A stretch of DNA of 64,000 bases from contig NZ_CASFWU010000015.1 in NCBI RefSeq assembly GCF_949298305.1, positions 6,097 through 70,096 of the forward strand, written 5' to 3'. This stretch comes from an uncultured Bacteroides sp. Its GTDB lineage: Bacteria > Bacteroidota > Bacteroidia > Bacteroidales > Bacteroidaceae. The notes below the pieces were generated by a model. That model saw nothing but the letters and a program-made list of their open reading frames with translations. It made no database searches and was not told the DNA's origin. Positions 7,244-15,504 of this stretch are shown here, in pieces; positions within the stretch are counted from its first letter, which is position 1, and every line of letters begins with the position of its first letter. Position numbers and translations under genes: made by a program.

Positions 7244-8842
7244 TCACATCCCCCTGCAATACCCAGCCGCAGCCTCGGCACACCGCTCGCCGTCCACGCC
7301 GGCCGAAACGATGCCGCCGGCATAGCCTGCCCCCTCGCCACAGGGGAAGAGGCCGCGCAGGCGGACGTGCTGGAGAGTATCGCGGTCGCGCACAATGCGG
7401 ACAGGAGACGACGTACGGGTTTCGACAGCTATCATCACCGCCTCGTTGGTGAGGAAGCCGCGGGCGTTGCGGCCGAACTGCTGGAAGCCCTTGGCCAGAC
7501 GGCCGGCAATGAACGGAGGCAGCCAGAAGTGCAGGGGCGAGGCTATCAGCCCGGGCGCATAGGACGACTCGGGCAGGTCGGCGCTGAGGCGGCGGTTCAC
7601 GAAGTCGGCCATGCGCTGGGCCGGTGCCGTCTGCTGCCGGTTGCCCTGCTGCCAGCAGAGGCGCTCGAGGTGTTCCTGCAGGGAAAGCATGTTTAATGAA
7701 GAATTTCCACGACTTGATAACAATTCTTCATCCTTCATTCCTAATTCTTCATTCTCCAAGTCTTCCGGTCTGACTTCCACCACCATGCCGCTGTTGCTCC
7801 AGCGCGAGCCGCGGTTGCTGGGGCTCATGCCGTTCACCACAATCTGTTCGGGACCGCTGGCGGCGGGCACGATGAAACCGCCGGGACACATGCAGAAGCT
7901 GTAGACACCGCGGCCATCGACCTGCGTGACAAAGCTGTACTCGGCAGCGGGCAGGTACCTGCCGCGTCCGTTCTTGTTGTGATATTGTATCTGGTCGATG
8001 AGGTGGGCGGGATGCTCCAGCCGCACGCCTACGGCGATGCCCTTGGCCTCTATCTCTACGTTGTTGGCGGCCAACCAGCGATAGACGTCGCGGGCAGAGT
8101 GGCCGGTAGCCAGAATGACGGGGCCGAGAAAAGTCTGACCTGTGTTGGTTCCGATGCCTTTCACTTCGTCGCCTTCAATGAGCAGGGCGTCCATGCGGGT
8201 CTGGAAGTGAACTTCGCCGCCGCACCGAAGAATGGTGTTGCGCATGTTCTCGATGACGCGTGGCAGCTTGTCGGTACCGATGTGCGGATGTGCGTCCACC
8301 AGAATGGAGGTGGATGCGCCGTGCTGGCAGAAGACGTTGAGAATCTTGTCCACATTGCCGCGCTTCTTGCTGCGGGTATAGAGCTTGCCGTCGGAATAGG
8401 CCCCTGCCCCACCCTCGCCGAAACTGTAGTTCGACTCGGGGTCTACGGCCTGCGTGCGGCTGATCTGGACAAGGTCTTTCTTGCGTTCGCGCACGTCCTT
8501 GCCGCGCTCTACAACAATGGGGCGCAACCCCAGCTCAATGAGGCGCAGGGCAGCGAAGAGTCCGCCGGGGCCGGCACCTACGACGACGACCTGCGGGCGG
8601 CCTTCTACATTATTATATACGGTTTGTTGGTACTCGTCGTCTTTCGGCATTTCGTTGACGTAGGCCCGTACGGTGAGGTTGACCAGCACCGTCCGCTGGC
8701 GGGCGTCGATGCTCCGCTTCAGGATGCGGGTGGCGTTTATTTCTTTCTTGTTCAAGCCTTTTTCGTTAACCAGATAGTCAATCAGGCGTTGCTCGTTAGC
8801 GGCTACTTCGGGTAGCACTCTGATGTTATATTCGTATGTCAT
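7244..8842 (-). CDS. FAD-dependent oxidoreductase, COG2509 family
   Basis: A 532-residue flavoprotein of the family annotated as uncharacterised FAD-dependent dehydrogenases. An N-terminal ~90-residue region precedes the FAD-binding motif VVVGAGPGGLFAALRL at ~90-105. RKKDLVQISR, NYSFGEGGAGAYSDGKLYTR and LATGHSARDVYRWL are characteristic blocks, and a C-terminal FAD-binding stretch GLFPCGEGAGYAGGIVSAGVDG ends the fold. The start at 8842 (MTYEYNIRV) is preferred to 8872 because the upstream part lies in a CACAGAG repeat. At 7693-7760 the coding sequence contains a GAATGAAGAATTAGGAATGA-type stretch, giving ENEELGMKDEELLSSRG, which looks like an in-frame repeat insertion. Physiological reaction unknown. 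Confidence 0.85.
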   Translation of the reverse strand: MTYEYNIRVLPEVAANEQRLIDYLVNEKGLNKKEINATRILKRSIDARQRTVLVNLTVRAYVNEMPKDDEYQQTVYNNVEGRPQVVVVGAGPGGLFAALRLIELGLRPIVVERGKDVRERKKDLVQISRTQAVDPESNYSFGEGGAGAYSDGKLYTRSKKRGNVDKILNVFCQHGASTSILVDAHPHIGTDKLPRVIENMRNTILRCGGEVHFQTRMDALLIEGDEVKGIGTNTGQTFLGPVILATGHSARDVYRWLAANNVEIEAKGIAVGVRLEHPAHLIDQIQYHNKNGRGRYLPAAEYSFVTQVDGRGVYSFCMCPGGFIVPAASGPEQIVVNGMSPSNRGSRWSNSGMVVEVRPEDLENEELGMKDEELLSSRGNSSLNMLSLQEHLERLCWQQGNRQQTAPAQRMADFVNRRLSADLPESSYAPGLIASPLHFWLPPFIAGRLAKGFQQFGRNARGFLTNEAVMIAVETRTSSPVRIVRDRDTLQHVRLRGLFPCGEGAGYAGGIVSAGVDGERCAEAAAGYCRGM

Positions 8843-8845
8843 TGT

Positions 8846-8880
8846 TTCACCACAGAGGACACAGAGTCCCACAGAGTTTT
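8846..8880. repeat. CACAGAG repeat, left arm of inverted pair around the GxxExxY gene
   Basis: TTCACCACAGAG, ACACAGAG and CCACAGAGTTTT follow each other at 8846-8880. The same sequence occurs inverted at 9273-9307 and again directly at 10721-10757. Confidence 0.8.
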
Positions 8881-8886
8881 AAAAGT

Positions 8887-9261
8887 TTATAAAATATATC
8901 GTTTGATTCCTTCTTTCAGACTTTTTACATTGAAGTTTATCAATAAACCATAATGCTTATGTGACAATTTCATATACGTCAGTAGCTGAGCTGTATGTAT
9001 AGGAGACAAAGTCTCGACTGCTTTCAGTTCAATAATTACCGTATCATTCACCAAAATGTCTAATCTGTATCCTGCATCCATTCGGATGCTTTTATAAATT
9101 ACAGGTAATGCTTTTTGCCTTTCGACTTTTAGTCCGCATTGGATTAACTCAAAACACAGACATTCCTCATAAGTACTCTCCAAGAGGCCTGGTCCTAAAG
9201 CCGAATGTACTTCGTATGCTTTATTCAATATTAAACCAGTCAATTCGTTAACTGTATTCAT
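8887..9261 (-). CDS. GxxExxY family protein
   Basis: A 124-residue protein with the family-defining motif at residues ~21-35 (HSALGPGLLESTYEECL, i.e. G-L-L-E-S-T-Y). Further conserved parts are YRLDILVNDTVIIELKAVE, whose D...E-x-K pattern matches a PD-(D/E)XK nuclease-like core, and LTYMKLSHKHYGLLINF. The family is common in Bacteroidetes and other phyla; its role is not established, although a nuclease fold is suggested. The gene is more AT-rich than its neighbours and sits alone between two inverted CACAGAG repeats (8846-8880 and 9273-9307), which suggests it arrived as a small unit. Confidence 0.85.
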   Translation of the reverse strand: MNTVNELTGLILNKAYEVHSALGPGLLESTYEECLCFELIQCGLKVERQKALPVIYKSIRMDAGYRLDILVNDTVIIELKAVETLSPIHTAQLLTYMKLSHKHYGLLINFNVKSLKEGIKRYIL

Positions 9262-9272
9262 TGTTATTCTCT

Positions 9273-9307
9273 TTTTACTCTGTGAAACTCTGTGTACTCT
9301 GTGGTGA
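9273..9307. repeat. CACAGAG repeat, right arm of inverted pair around the GxxExxY gene
   Basis: ACTCTGTGAAACTCTGTG, then ACTCTGTGGTGAA: the reverse complement of the repeat at 8846-8880. It ends immediately before the radA stop codon. Confidence 0.8.
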
Positions 9308-9309
9308 AC

Positions 9310-10677
9310 TCAACCAAATAAAGTTCTGAATGCTTCTTCCACCTTCCTCACCGGCACCAGTTCGATGCTCAGTTTCTTCGTGTTCAGTCCCTGCAGGTTG
9401 TATTTAGGCAGGAGGAACTGTTTGAAACCCAGTTTTTCGGCCTCGCCGATGCGTTGCTCAATGCGGTTCACGGGGCGGATTTCGCCCGAGAGGCCTATCT
9501 CGCCTGCCATGCAGACGCCCGGCTCAATCTCCGCATCCATGTTGCTGGAGAGGATGGCGCTGATGACAGCCAGGTCGATGGCCGGGTCGTTCACCTTGAG
9601 GCCGCCCGCAATGTTGAGGAAGACGTCTTTCTGCGCCAACTTGAAGCCTACACGCTTCTCGAGCACGGCCAGGAGCATGTTCATGCGACGGATGTCGAAG
9701 CCCGTGGCCGAGCGTTGCGGATTGCCGTAGACGGCGGAGCTGACCAATGCCTGCGTCTCGATGAGAAAGGGACGTACGCCTTCGATGGCCGAGGCGATGG
9801 CCACGCCACTCATGCCTTCGTGATCCTGACTCAGCAGCAGTTCGGAGGGGTTGCTCACTTGGCGCAGACCGTCCTGACGCATTTCGTAGATGCCCAGCTC
9901 GGCAGTGCTGCCGAAGCGGTTCTTGATGCTGCGCAGAATGCGGTACATGTAGTGCTGGTCGCCCTCGAACTGAAGGACAGTATCGACGATGTGTTCCAGC
10001 ACCTTGGGACCCGCGATGCTGCCTTCCTTGTTGATGTGGCCGATGAGGATGACTGCCGTATGCGTCTCCTTGGCGAAGCGCAGGATGCTGGCGGCGCACT
10101 CGCGCACCTGGGCGATGCTGCCCGGCGAGGACTCCAGCGCTTCGGTCGAAATGGTTTGTATGGAGTCAATGATGACCAGGTCGGGGCGGGTGTTCTTGAT
10201 GTGGACGTATATCTGTTCGAGCGACGTTTCGCACACGATGAGGCAGTCCGACGACTGCTTCGTCAGCCGTTCGGCACGCAGCTTCAGTTGCCGCGCGCTT
10301 TCCTCGCCCGAGACGTAGAGGATGCGTTTCTCCTGCATTCGCAGGACGGTCTGGAGCACCAGTGTCGACTTGCCGATACCCGGTTCTCCGCCTATCAGCA
10401 CCAGCGAGCCTTGTACCAGTCCGCCGCCCAGTACACGGTTCAGTTCGGCATCCTTCAGGTCGATGCGGGGCTCGTCCGCCGCCTCAATTTCGTCTAAAGT
10501 GACAGGTTTGGCCTTGACGGTCTCGATGCCCGAAACGGGACGTTTACTGACAGGTTCCTTACGCACCACCTCTTCAACGAAGGTGTTCCACTGTCCGCAC
10601 GAGGGACACTTGCCTTGCCATTTGGGCGACTCTTGTCCGCAATTACTGCATACGTAAACGGTTTTCTCTTTGGCCAT
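9310..10677 (-). CDS. radA: DNA repair protein RadA
   Basis: A 455-residue RecA-related branch-migration helicase acting in homologous recombination. An N-terminal zinc finger (CSNCGQESPKWQGKCPSCGQ) is at ~10-30, Walker A GEPGIGKST at ~100, the RadA-specific KNRFGS motif at ~250-255, and a C-terminal Lon-protease-like domain from ~280 (NIAGGLKVNDPAIDLAVISA, GEIGLSGEIRPV). Length and order match the family. The start MAKEKTVYVC at 10677 is chosen because it directly precedes the zinc finger; the upstream in-frame Met at 10737 lies within the repeat. The 3' end abuts the GxxExxY repeat cassette. Confidence 0.97.
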   Translation of the reverse strand: MAKEKTVYVCSNCGQESPKWQGKCPSCGQWNTFVEEVVRKEPVSKRPVSGIETVKAKPVTLDEIEAADEPRIDLKDAELNRVLGGGLVQGSLVLIGGEPGIGKSTLVLQTVLRMQEKRILYVSGEESARQLKLRAERLTKQSSDCLIVCETSLEQIYVHIKNTRPDLVIIDSIQTISTEALESSPGSIAQVRECAASILRFAKETHTAVILIGHINKEGSIAGPKVLEHIVDTVLQFEGDQHYMYRILRSIKNRFGSTAELGIYEMRQDGLRQVSNPSELLLSQDHEGMSGVAIASAIEGVRPFLIETQALVSSAVYGNPQRSATGFDIRRMNMLLAVLEKRVGFKLAQKDVFLNIAGGLKVNDPAIDLAVISAILSSNMDAEIEPGVCMAGEIGLSGEIRPVNRIEQRIGEAEKLGFKQFLLPKYNLQGLNTKKLSIELVPVRKVEEAFRTLFG

Positions 10678-10720
10678 AATCGGAGGGGAATTTATGAATT
10701 GCGGGTTCAAAGGTACTTTA

Positions 10721-10757
10721 TTCACCACAGAGTACACAGAGTTTCACGGAGTTTTTT
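10721..10757. repeat. Third copy of the CACAGAG repeat
   Basis: TTCACCACAGAGTACACAGA, then GTTTCACGGAGTTTTTTT, in the same orientation as 8846-8880. It lies between the divergent radA and carbonic anhydrase genes and runs directly into the carbonic anhydrase -7 box. Confidence 0.75.
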
Positions 10758-10795
10758 TACTTTTGTTCGTGCAGTACACAGGCAAACGCCTGTGG
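10758..10795 (+). promoter_or_regulatory. Putative promoter and leader hairpin of the carbonic anhydrase gene
   Basis: TACTTTTG at 10758-10765 fits the -7 consensus. It is followed in the presumed leader by a perfect hairpin, CACAGGC-AAAC-GCCTGTG (10778-10795). No clear -33 TTTG is seen because the CACAGAG repeat occupies that position. Confidence 0.5.
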
Positions 10796-10837
10796 GACGC
10801 GGTACGAATATGAACAAAATCTTTAACGACTGAAAGT

Positions 10838-11380
10838 ATGATAGACGAAATTCTGAAATTCAACAAACAATTTGTGGCCGAAAAAGGATATGAGAAGTAT
10901 ATCACGACGAAATATCCCGACAAGAAGATAGCCATCCTGTCGTGCATGGACACCCGGCTGACAGAGTTGCTGCCTGCGGCTTTGGGCATCAAGAACGGTG
11001 ATGTGAAAATGATTAAGAATGCGGGAGGCATCATCTCGCACCCCTTCGGCAGTGTAATCCGAAGCCTGCTGGTTGCCATCTACGAACTGGGAGTGACAGA
11101 GGTGATGGTAATTGCCCACTCGGACTGCGGCGCATGCCACATGAGCAGCGAGCAGATGATTGAGCACATGAAAGCCCGAGGCATCCATCAGGAAACCATC
11201 GACATGATACGCTTTTGCGGCGTGGACTTTGAGTCGTGGCTTTACGGCTTCGGCGACACAGAGAAGTCGGTACGCGAAACGGTCACAGCTATTCTTAACC
11301 ATCCGCTCATCCCGCACGACATCCGTGTGTCGGGTTACATCATCGACTCCGTAACGGGTGAACTGACCCCCGTAGAATAA
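10838..11380 (+). CDS. Beta-class carbonic anhydrase
   Basis: A 180-residue zinc enzyme interconverting CO2 and bicarbonate in the cytoplasm. Zinc ligands are visible as Cys in AILSCMDTRL (~36) with the Asp-Arg dyad next to it, and His/Cys in VIAHSDCGACHM (~94-99). The length fits the short bacterial beta class (Firmicutes/Bacteroidetes type), which typically has the CMDTR and HTDCG motifs. The gene stands alone between radA and ansA. The 148-bp convergent gap after it holds a 22-bp periodic array. Confidence 0.93.
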   Translation: MIDEILKFNKQFVAEKGYEKYITTKYPDKKIAILSCMDTRLTELLPAALGIKNGDVKMIKNAGGIISHPFGSVIRSLLVAIYELGVTEVMVIAHSDCGACHMSSEQMIEHMKARGIHQETIDMIRFCGVDFESWLYGFGDTEKSVRETVTAILNHPLIPHDIRVSGYIIDSVTGELTPVE

Positions 11381-11386
11381 CCTTCT

Positions 11387-11496
11387 GAACGGGTTGTAAG
11401 ACCGGTTTGTGGGATATTTGTACGGCTCACGGACAACATTTGTACGGTTTGCGAGCCGTACAAGTGTCCCATAAATGTATTGCAAGTGTGACTCGC
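11387..11496. repeat. 22-bp array with TTTGTACGGC core
   Basis: The convergent gap between the carbonic anhydrase and ansA genes holds 22-bp steps. 11409-11430 and 11431-11452 share ATTTGTACGG. 11453-11474 carries it inverted (GAGCCGTACAAG), and degenerate units flank both sides (GGTTGTAAGACCGG at 11387-11408, TTGCAAGTGTGACTCGC at 11475-11496). The inverted pair can fold into a hairpin and may terminate both genes. The same core forms a separate palindrome at 6537-6555. Confidence 0.65.
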
Positions 11497-11527
11497 TACG
11501 GCTGCAGATGGGGAGCAGGAACTATTT

Positions 11528-12565
11528 TTATACCGTAATTTCTCCGGCCAGCGGACGCCCCATCCGCTTGCGCACCTCTGCCGGCGAATAATCGTGTCCC
11601 AACAGGAACATCAGCTTGGTGACGGCGGACTCGGTGGTACTGTCGTAACCGCTCACCACACCCGCCTGCATCAGCCGGTAGCCCGTCTCGTAGCGCTCCA
11701 TCTCCACCGTGCCAGCACTGCATTGAGTGACGTTGACAATGACAATGCCCCGTTCGCAAGCATCGTGAAGGCGCTTCAAAAGCCATTCCTGACGGGGTGC
11801 GTTCCCCGACCCGTAGGTTTCCAACACGACAGCCTTCAGCCCCTTGGTTCCCAAAATGGCGTCCACAACATTGGGCTGTATGCCGGGAAAGAGTTTCAGG
11901 ATGGCAATGTTGGTATCCAACAGATAGTGGGGCTTCAACATTTTATATTCGGTCTGGATATGGATTTGCACATGGTTGTACTTGATGTGTATGCCCGCCG
12001 AAGCCAGCACCGGATAATTGAAGGAACGGAAAGCGTTGAAGTTTTCAGCGTTCATCTTGGTGGTGCGGTTACCACGCATCAGGTGGTTCTCGAAAAAGAT
12101 ACACACTTCGGGAACAATGGGCCGTCCGTTAGGATGACAGGCGGTGGCAATCTCAATGCTCGTCAACAGATTTTCCTTTCCGTCAGTGCGCAGCACCCCG
12201 ATGGGCAACTGGGAGCCGGTGAGGATGACAGGCTTGCGCAACCCTTCGAGCATGAAGCTCAAGGCCGAGGCAGTGAAAGCCATCGTGTCCGTGCCGTGCA
12301 GGATGACGAAGCCCGTATATTCGTCGTAGTGTTCGCTGATGATGCGCACCAACTCGCGCCACACCTCCGGGTTCATGTCCGACGAGTCAATGGGAGGGTC
12401 GAACTGGTGGGCATCGATGCGGAAAGAAAACTTCTGAAGTTCGGGTATCTGCTTCTGCAACTGCTCCAGACTGAAGTTCTCCAAAGCACCGGTTTCAGGG
12501 TTTTCTATCATGCCGATAGTGCCGCCGGTGTAAATCAGCAATACGGAAGGCTGGTATGATTCCAT
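11528..12565 (-). CDS. ansA: Type I L-asparaginase
   Basis: A 345-residue enzyme hydrolysing asparagine to aspartate and ammonia. The first catalytic Thr lies in LLIYTGGTIGMIE (~10-22) and the second motif is ILHGTDTMAFTASALSFML (~95-113), both diagnostic. GIVIVNVTQCSAGTVEMERY near the C-terminus is also conserved. The first 31 codons of the longer frame are rejected because the protein family begins around MESYQPSVLLIYTGG and the upstream DNA is AT-rich and promoter-like. No signal peptide, so cytoplasmic. It supplies aspartate, the substrate of the threonine operon that starts upstream in the opposite direction. Confidence 0.93.
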   Translation of the reverse strand: MESYQPSVLLIYTGGTIGMIENPETGALENFSLEQLQKQIPELQKFSFRIDAHQFDPPIDSSDMNPEVWRELVRIISEHYDEYTGFVILHGTDTMAFTASALSFMLEGLRKPVILTGSQLPIGVLRTDGKENLLTSIEIATACHPNGRPIVPEVCIFFENHLMRGNRTTKMNAENFNAFRSFNYPVLASAGIHIKYNHVQIHIQTEYKMLKPHYLLDTNIAILKLFPGIQPNVVDAILGTKGLKAVVLETYGSGNAPRQEWLLKRLHDACERGIVIVNVTQCSAGTVEMERYETGYRLMQAGVVSGYDSTTESAVTKLMFLLGHDYSPAEVRKRMGRPLAGEITV

Positions 12566-12783
12566 AAATGTCTTTCTTTCGGATTTTGAGTGCAAAGATA
12601 ATGATATCCCTTCAAAAAAATTGCAAAATGTCAGAAAAACATGCACGATATACCGCAAGCAACCGGACTTTCCCTATAAAAATGGCAGACGCTTTCCATG
12701 CAAAAATCCAACATTCCGCTAAGTATCGGCATTTTTTATCACAAAAATATCGCAAAAAGTGTTAGTTTGAATGTTTTTATTGT

Positions 12784-12791
12784 TACATTTG
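12784..12791 (+). promoter_or_regulatory. -7 box of the threonine operon promoter
   Basis: TACATTTG matches TAnnTTTG exactly. A TTTG lies at 12766-12769, closer than the usual spacing. Transcription would begin near 12798, about 30 bases before the leader peptide. Confidence 0.55.
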
Positions 12792-12829
12792 CAACACTTA
12801 TCAAAACAAAATACAGAAACGAAGGAATT

Positions 12830-12889
12830 ATGAAAGGGTTCTACCAACATACCGTCACATCCACATGGACCATGACCCCTCGGGGTTAG
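12830..12889 (+). CDS. Threonine operon leader peptide
   Basis: A 19-codon ORF, MKGFYQHTVTSTWTMTPRG, preceded by a purine-rich AACGAAGGAA. Five of the nine residues between positions 8 and 16 are Thr, alternating with Val, Ser, Trp and Met. It lies between a Bacteroides promoter and a good intrinsic terminator, 178 bases before thrA. This is the arrangement of classic amino-acid attenuators: ribosomes stalled at Thr codons when charged tRNA-Thr is scarce would change folding of the leader RNA. The last codons include ACCCCTCGGGGT, itself a small dyad. I infer the function from position and composition; no homologue search was made. Confidence 0.75.
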   Translation: MKGFYQHTVTSTWTMTPRG

Positions 12890-12961
12890 GGATAGTATTT
12901 GGTGTTTCTACGTGTTACACTGTTTTTCAGCAAGCATTTTTTTCAGGAAGTTTTATTGGGA

Positions 12962-13004
12962 GATGAAGAAGCAAGCCACACGGTCGCTTCAGCATCCGTT
13001 TTTT
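12962..13004 (+). terminator. Attenuator terminator between the Thr leader peptide and thrA
   Basis: The stem is GATG-AA-GAAGC-AA-GCC (12962-12977), the loop ACAC, and the returning strand GGT-C-GCTTC-AG-CATC (12982-12996), with two symmetric internal loops. It is followed by CG and six T (12999-13004). It sits between the leader ORF and thrA with no gene in between, so it can only control thrA read-through. A second small hairpin, TGGGG-CTT-CCCCA, lies at 13010-13022. I could not define the antiterminator pairing by eye. Confidence 0.7.
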
Positions 13005-13066
13005 CATTTTGGGGCTTCCCCATTTCCCTCCACTTTATTCAAAGAACGTAAAAAAAGAACAGCATA

Positions 13067-15499
13067 ATGAAAGTAATGAAATTCGGAGGATCGTCCGTAG
13101 GCTCCTCCAGCAGCATTTTAAGTGTCAAGAGAATAGTAGAAGCAGTGAACGAACCTGTGATTGTGGTGGTTTCGGCCTTGGGCGGCATCACCGACAAACT
13201 GATAAACACTTCCAAGACGGCCGCAGCGGGCGACGCAGCCTACGAACAGGACTTCCGCGAAATTGTGGAACGCCACGTGGCGATGGTGAAGGAAGTAATT
13301 CCTCCGGGCAGAGGACAGGACGAACTGCTGAAGCGGGTGAACGGCCTGCTGAACGAACTGAAAGACATCTTTCAGGGCATCTACCTCATCAAGGACCTTT
13401 CGCTGAAGACTTCAGACACCATCGTGAGCTACGGCGAACGCCTGTCCTCCATCATTGCCGCCGAATTGACGGGTGCCGTGTGGATGGATTCGCGCAAATT
13501 CATCAAAACAGAGAAAAAACACTCCAAACATACGCTGGATGCCGAACTGACCAACCTGCTCATCCGCGAAGCTTTTGCAGGCATGCCGCCGCGGGTATTG
13601 GTGCCCGGATTCATTTCGACAGACAAGACCACAGGAGACGTCACCAACCTGGGACGCGGAGGCTCGGACTACACGGCTGCCATCATTGCCGCCGCCCTGG
13701 ATGCAGAGAGCCTGGAAATCTGGACAGACGTAGACGGCTTCATGACCGCCGACCCGCGCGTCATCTCCACCGCCTACACCATCAAGGAGCTGAGTTATGT
13801 GGAAGCCACCGAGCTTTGCAACTTCGGTGCCAAGGTAGTCTATCCGCCTACCATCTATCCCGTCTGCCACAAGAACATCCCTATCCTGATAAAGAACACC
13901 TTCAATCCCGAAGGCGAAGGCACCATCATCAAACAGGAAGTTTCCGACCCGCAGAGCAAGGCCATCAAGGGTATCTCTTCCATCAACGACACGAGCCTCA
14001 TTACCGTTCAGGGCCTCGGCATGGTGGGCGTTATCGGCGTCAACTACCGCATATTCAAGGCACTGGCCAAGAACGGCATCAGTGTTTTCATGGTATCACA
14101 GGCATCGTCGGAAAACTCCACCTCCATCGGTGTACGCAACGCCGATGCCGACTTGGCCTGCGAAGTGCTGAGCGAAGAATTTGCCAAAGAAATTGAAATG
14201 GGAGAGATTTCGCCCATACAGGCCGAGAAGAATCTGGCCACCGTAGCCATTGTGGGCGAAAACATGAAACACACGCCGGGCATCGCCGGCAAGCTGTTCG
14301 GCACACTGGGACGCAACGGTATCAACGTGATAGCCTGCGCACAGGGCGCCTCGGAAACAAACATCTCGTTCGTGGTGGACAGCAAGTCGCTGCGCAAGTC
14401 GCTCAACGTCATCCATGACTCTTTCTTCCTGTCCGAGTATCAGGTGCTCAACCTCTTTATCTGCGGCATCGGCACCGTAGGCGGAAGTCTGATAGAACAG
14501 ATTCACAGCCAACGCCAGAAACTGATGCAGGAAAACGGTCTCCAGTTGAACGTGGTAGGCATTGCAGATGCCGAAAAGGCCATGTTCGGCCGCGAAGGTT
14601 TTGACCTGGGCCGTTTCCGCGAAGAGTTGCAGGAGAAAGGCAAGAAGAGTACGTTGGGCACTCTCCGCAACGAGATTATCGGCATGAACATCTTCAACTC
14701 CGTCTTCGTCGACTGTACGGCGAGCGCCGAAGTGGCTTCGCTCTACAAAGACCTGCTGCAGCACAACGTGTCGGTAGTGGCAGCCAACAAGATAGCCGCT
14801 TCGTCCGAATACGAAAACTACCGCACACTGAAGCAGATTGCCCGTCAGCGCGGTGTGAAGTATCTGTTCGAGACCAACGTGGGCGCCGGACTGCCCATCA
14901 TCAACACCATCAACGACCTCATCCACAGCGGCGACAAGATACTGAAGATAGAAGCCGTGCTGAGCGGTACGCTGAACTACATCTTCAACAAAATCAGTGC
15001 CGACATTCCCTTCAGCCAAACCATCCGCATGGCGCAGGAAGAGCGTTACTCCGAACCCGATCCGCGCATCGACCTAAGCGGAAAAGACGTAATCCGCAAG
15101 CTGGTCATCTTGGCCCGCGAAGCCGGTTACCGACTGGAGCAGAGCGACGTGGAGAAACACCTCTTCGTGCCCGACGACTTCTTCGAAGGTTCGCTGGACG
15201 ACTTCTGGAAGAAAGTACCCAGCCTGGACGCAGACTTCGAAGCCCGCCGCAAGGTACTCGAAGCCGAGCACAAGCACTGGCGTTTCGTGGCCAAGCTGGA
15301 AGACGGCAAAGCCTCAGTCGGCTTGCAGGAAGTAAGCATGGGGCATCCCTTCTACGGTCTGGAAGGCAGCAACAACATCATTCTGCTCACCACCGAACGC
15401 TACAAGGAATATCCGATGATGATTCAGGGCTACGGAGCCGGAGCCAGCGTGACCGCCGCCGGTGTGTTTGCCGACATCATGAGCATTGCAAACGTTTAA
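13067..15499 (+). CDS. thrA: Bifunctional aspartate kinase / homoserine dehydrogenase
   Basis: An 810-residue enzyme catalysing the first and third steps from aspartate to threonine. The kinase domain starts at once (MKVMKFGGSSVGSS) and runs to ~290, with DLGRGGSDYTAA as the substrate/ATP motif (NLGRGGSDYTA, ~190-205). Two ACT regulatory domains cover ~310-455 (GVNYRIFKALAKNGISVFMV; IAGKLFGTLGRNGINVIACA), and the dehydrogenase domain runs from ~465 (LFICGIGTVGGSLIEQI is the NAD(P)-binding loop) to the end (LSGTLNYIFN, ARKVVILAREAG-like DVIRKLVILAREAGY). Length matches E. coli ThrA. It is followed by the kinase and synthase genes in one operon, under the leader-peptide attenuator. Confidence 0.97.
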   Translation: MKVMKFGGSSVGSSSSILSVKRIVEAVNEPVIVVVSALGGITDKLINTSKTAAAGDAAYEQDFREIVERHVAMVKEVIPPGRGQDELLKRVNGLLNELKDIFQGIYLIKDLSLKTSDTIVSYGERLSSIIAAELTGAVWMDSRKFIKTEKKHSKHTLDAELTNLLIREAFAGMPPRVLVPGFISTDKTTGDVTNLGRGGSDYTAAIIAAALDAESLEIWTDVDGFMTADPRVISTAYTIKELSYVEATELCNFGAKVVYPPTIYPVCHKNIPILIKNTFNPEGEGTIIKQEVSDPQSKAIKGISSINDTSLITVQGLGMVGVIGVNYRIFKALAKNGISVFMVSQASSENSTSIGVRNADADLACEVLSEEFAKEIEMGEISPIQAEKNLATVAIVGENMKHTPGIAGKLFGTLGRNGINVIACAQGASETNISFVVDSKSLRKSLNVIHDSFFLSEYQVLNLFICGIGTVGGSLIEQIHSQRQKLMQENGLQLNVVGIADAEKAMFGREGFDLGRFREELQEKGKKSTLGTLRNEIIGMNIFNSVFVDCTASAEVASLYKDLLQHNVSVVAANKIAASSEYENYRTLKQIARQRGVKYLFETNVGAGLPIINTINDLIHSGDKILKIEAVLSGTLNYIFNKISADIPFSQTIRMAQEERYSEPDPRIDLSGKDVIRKLVILAREAGYRLEQSDVEKHLFVPDDFFEGSLDDFWKKVPSLDADFEARRKVLEAEHKHWRFVAKLEDGKASVGLQEVSMGHPFYGLEGSNNIILLTTERYKEYPMMIQGYGAGASVTAAGVFADIMSIANV

Positions 15500-15504
15500 T
15501 CCTA

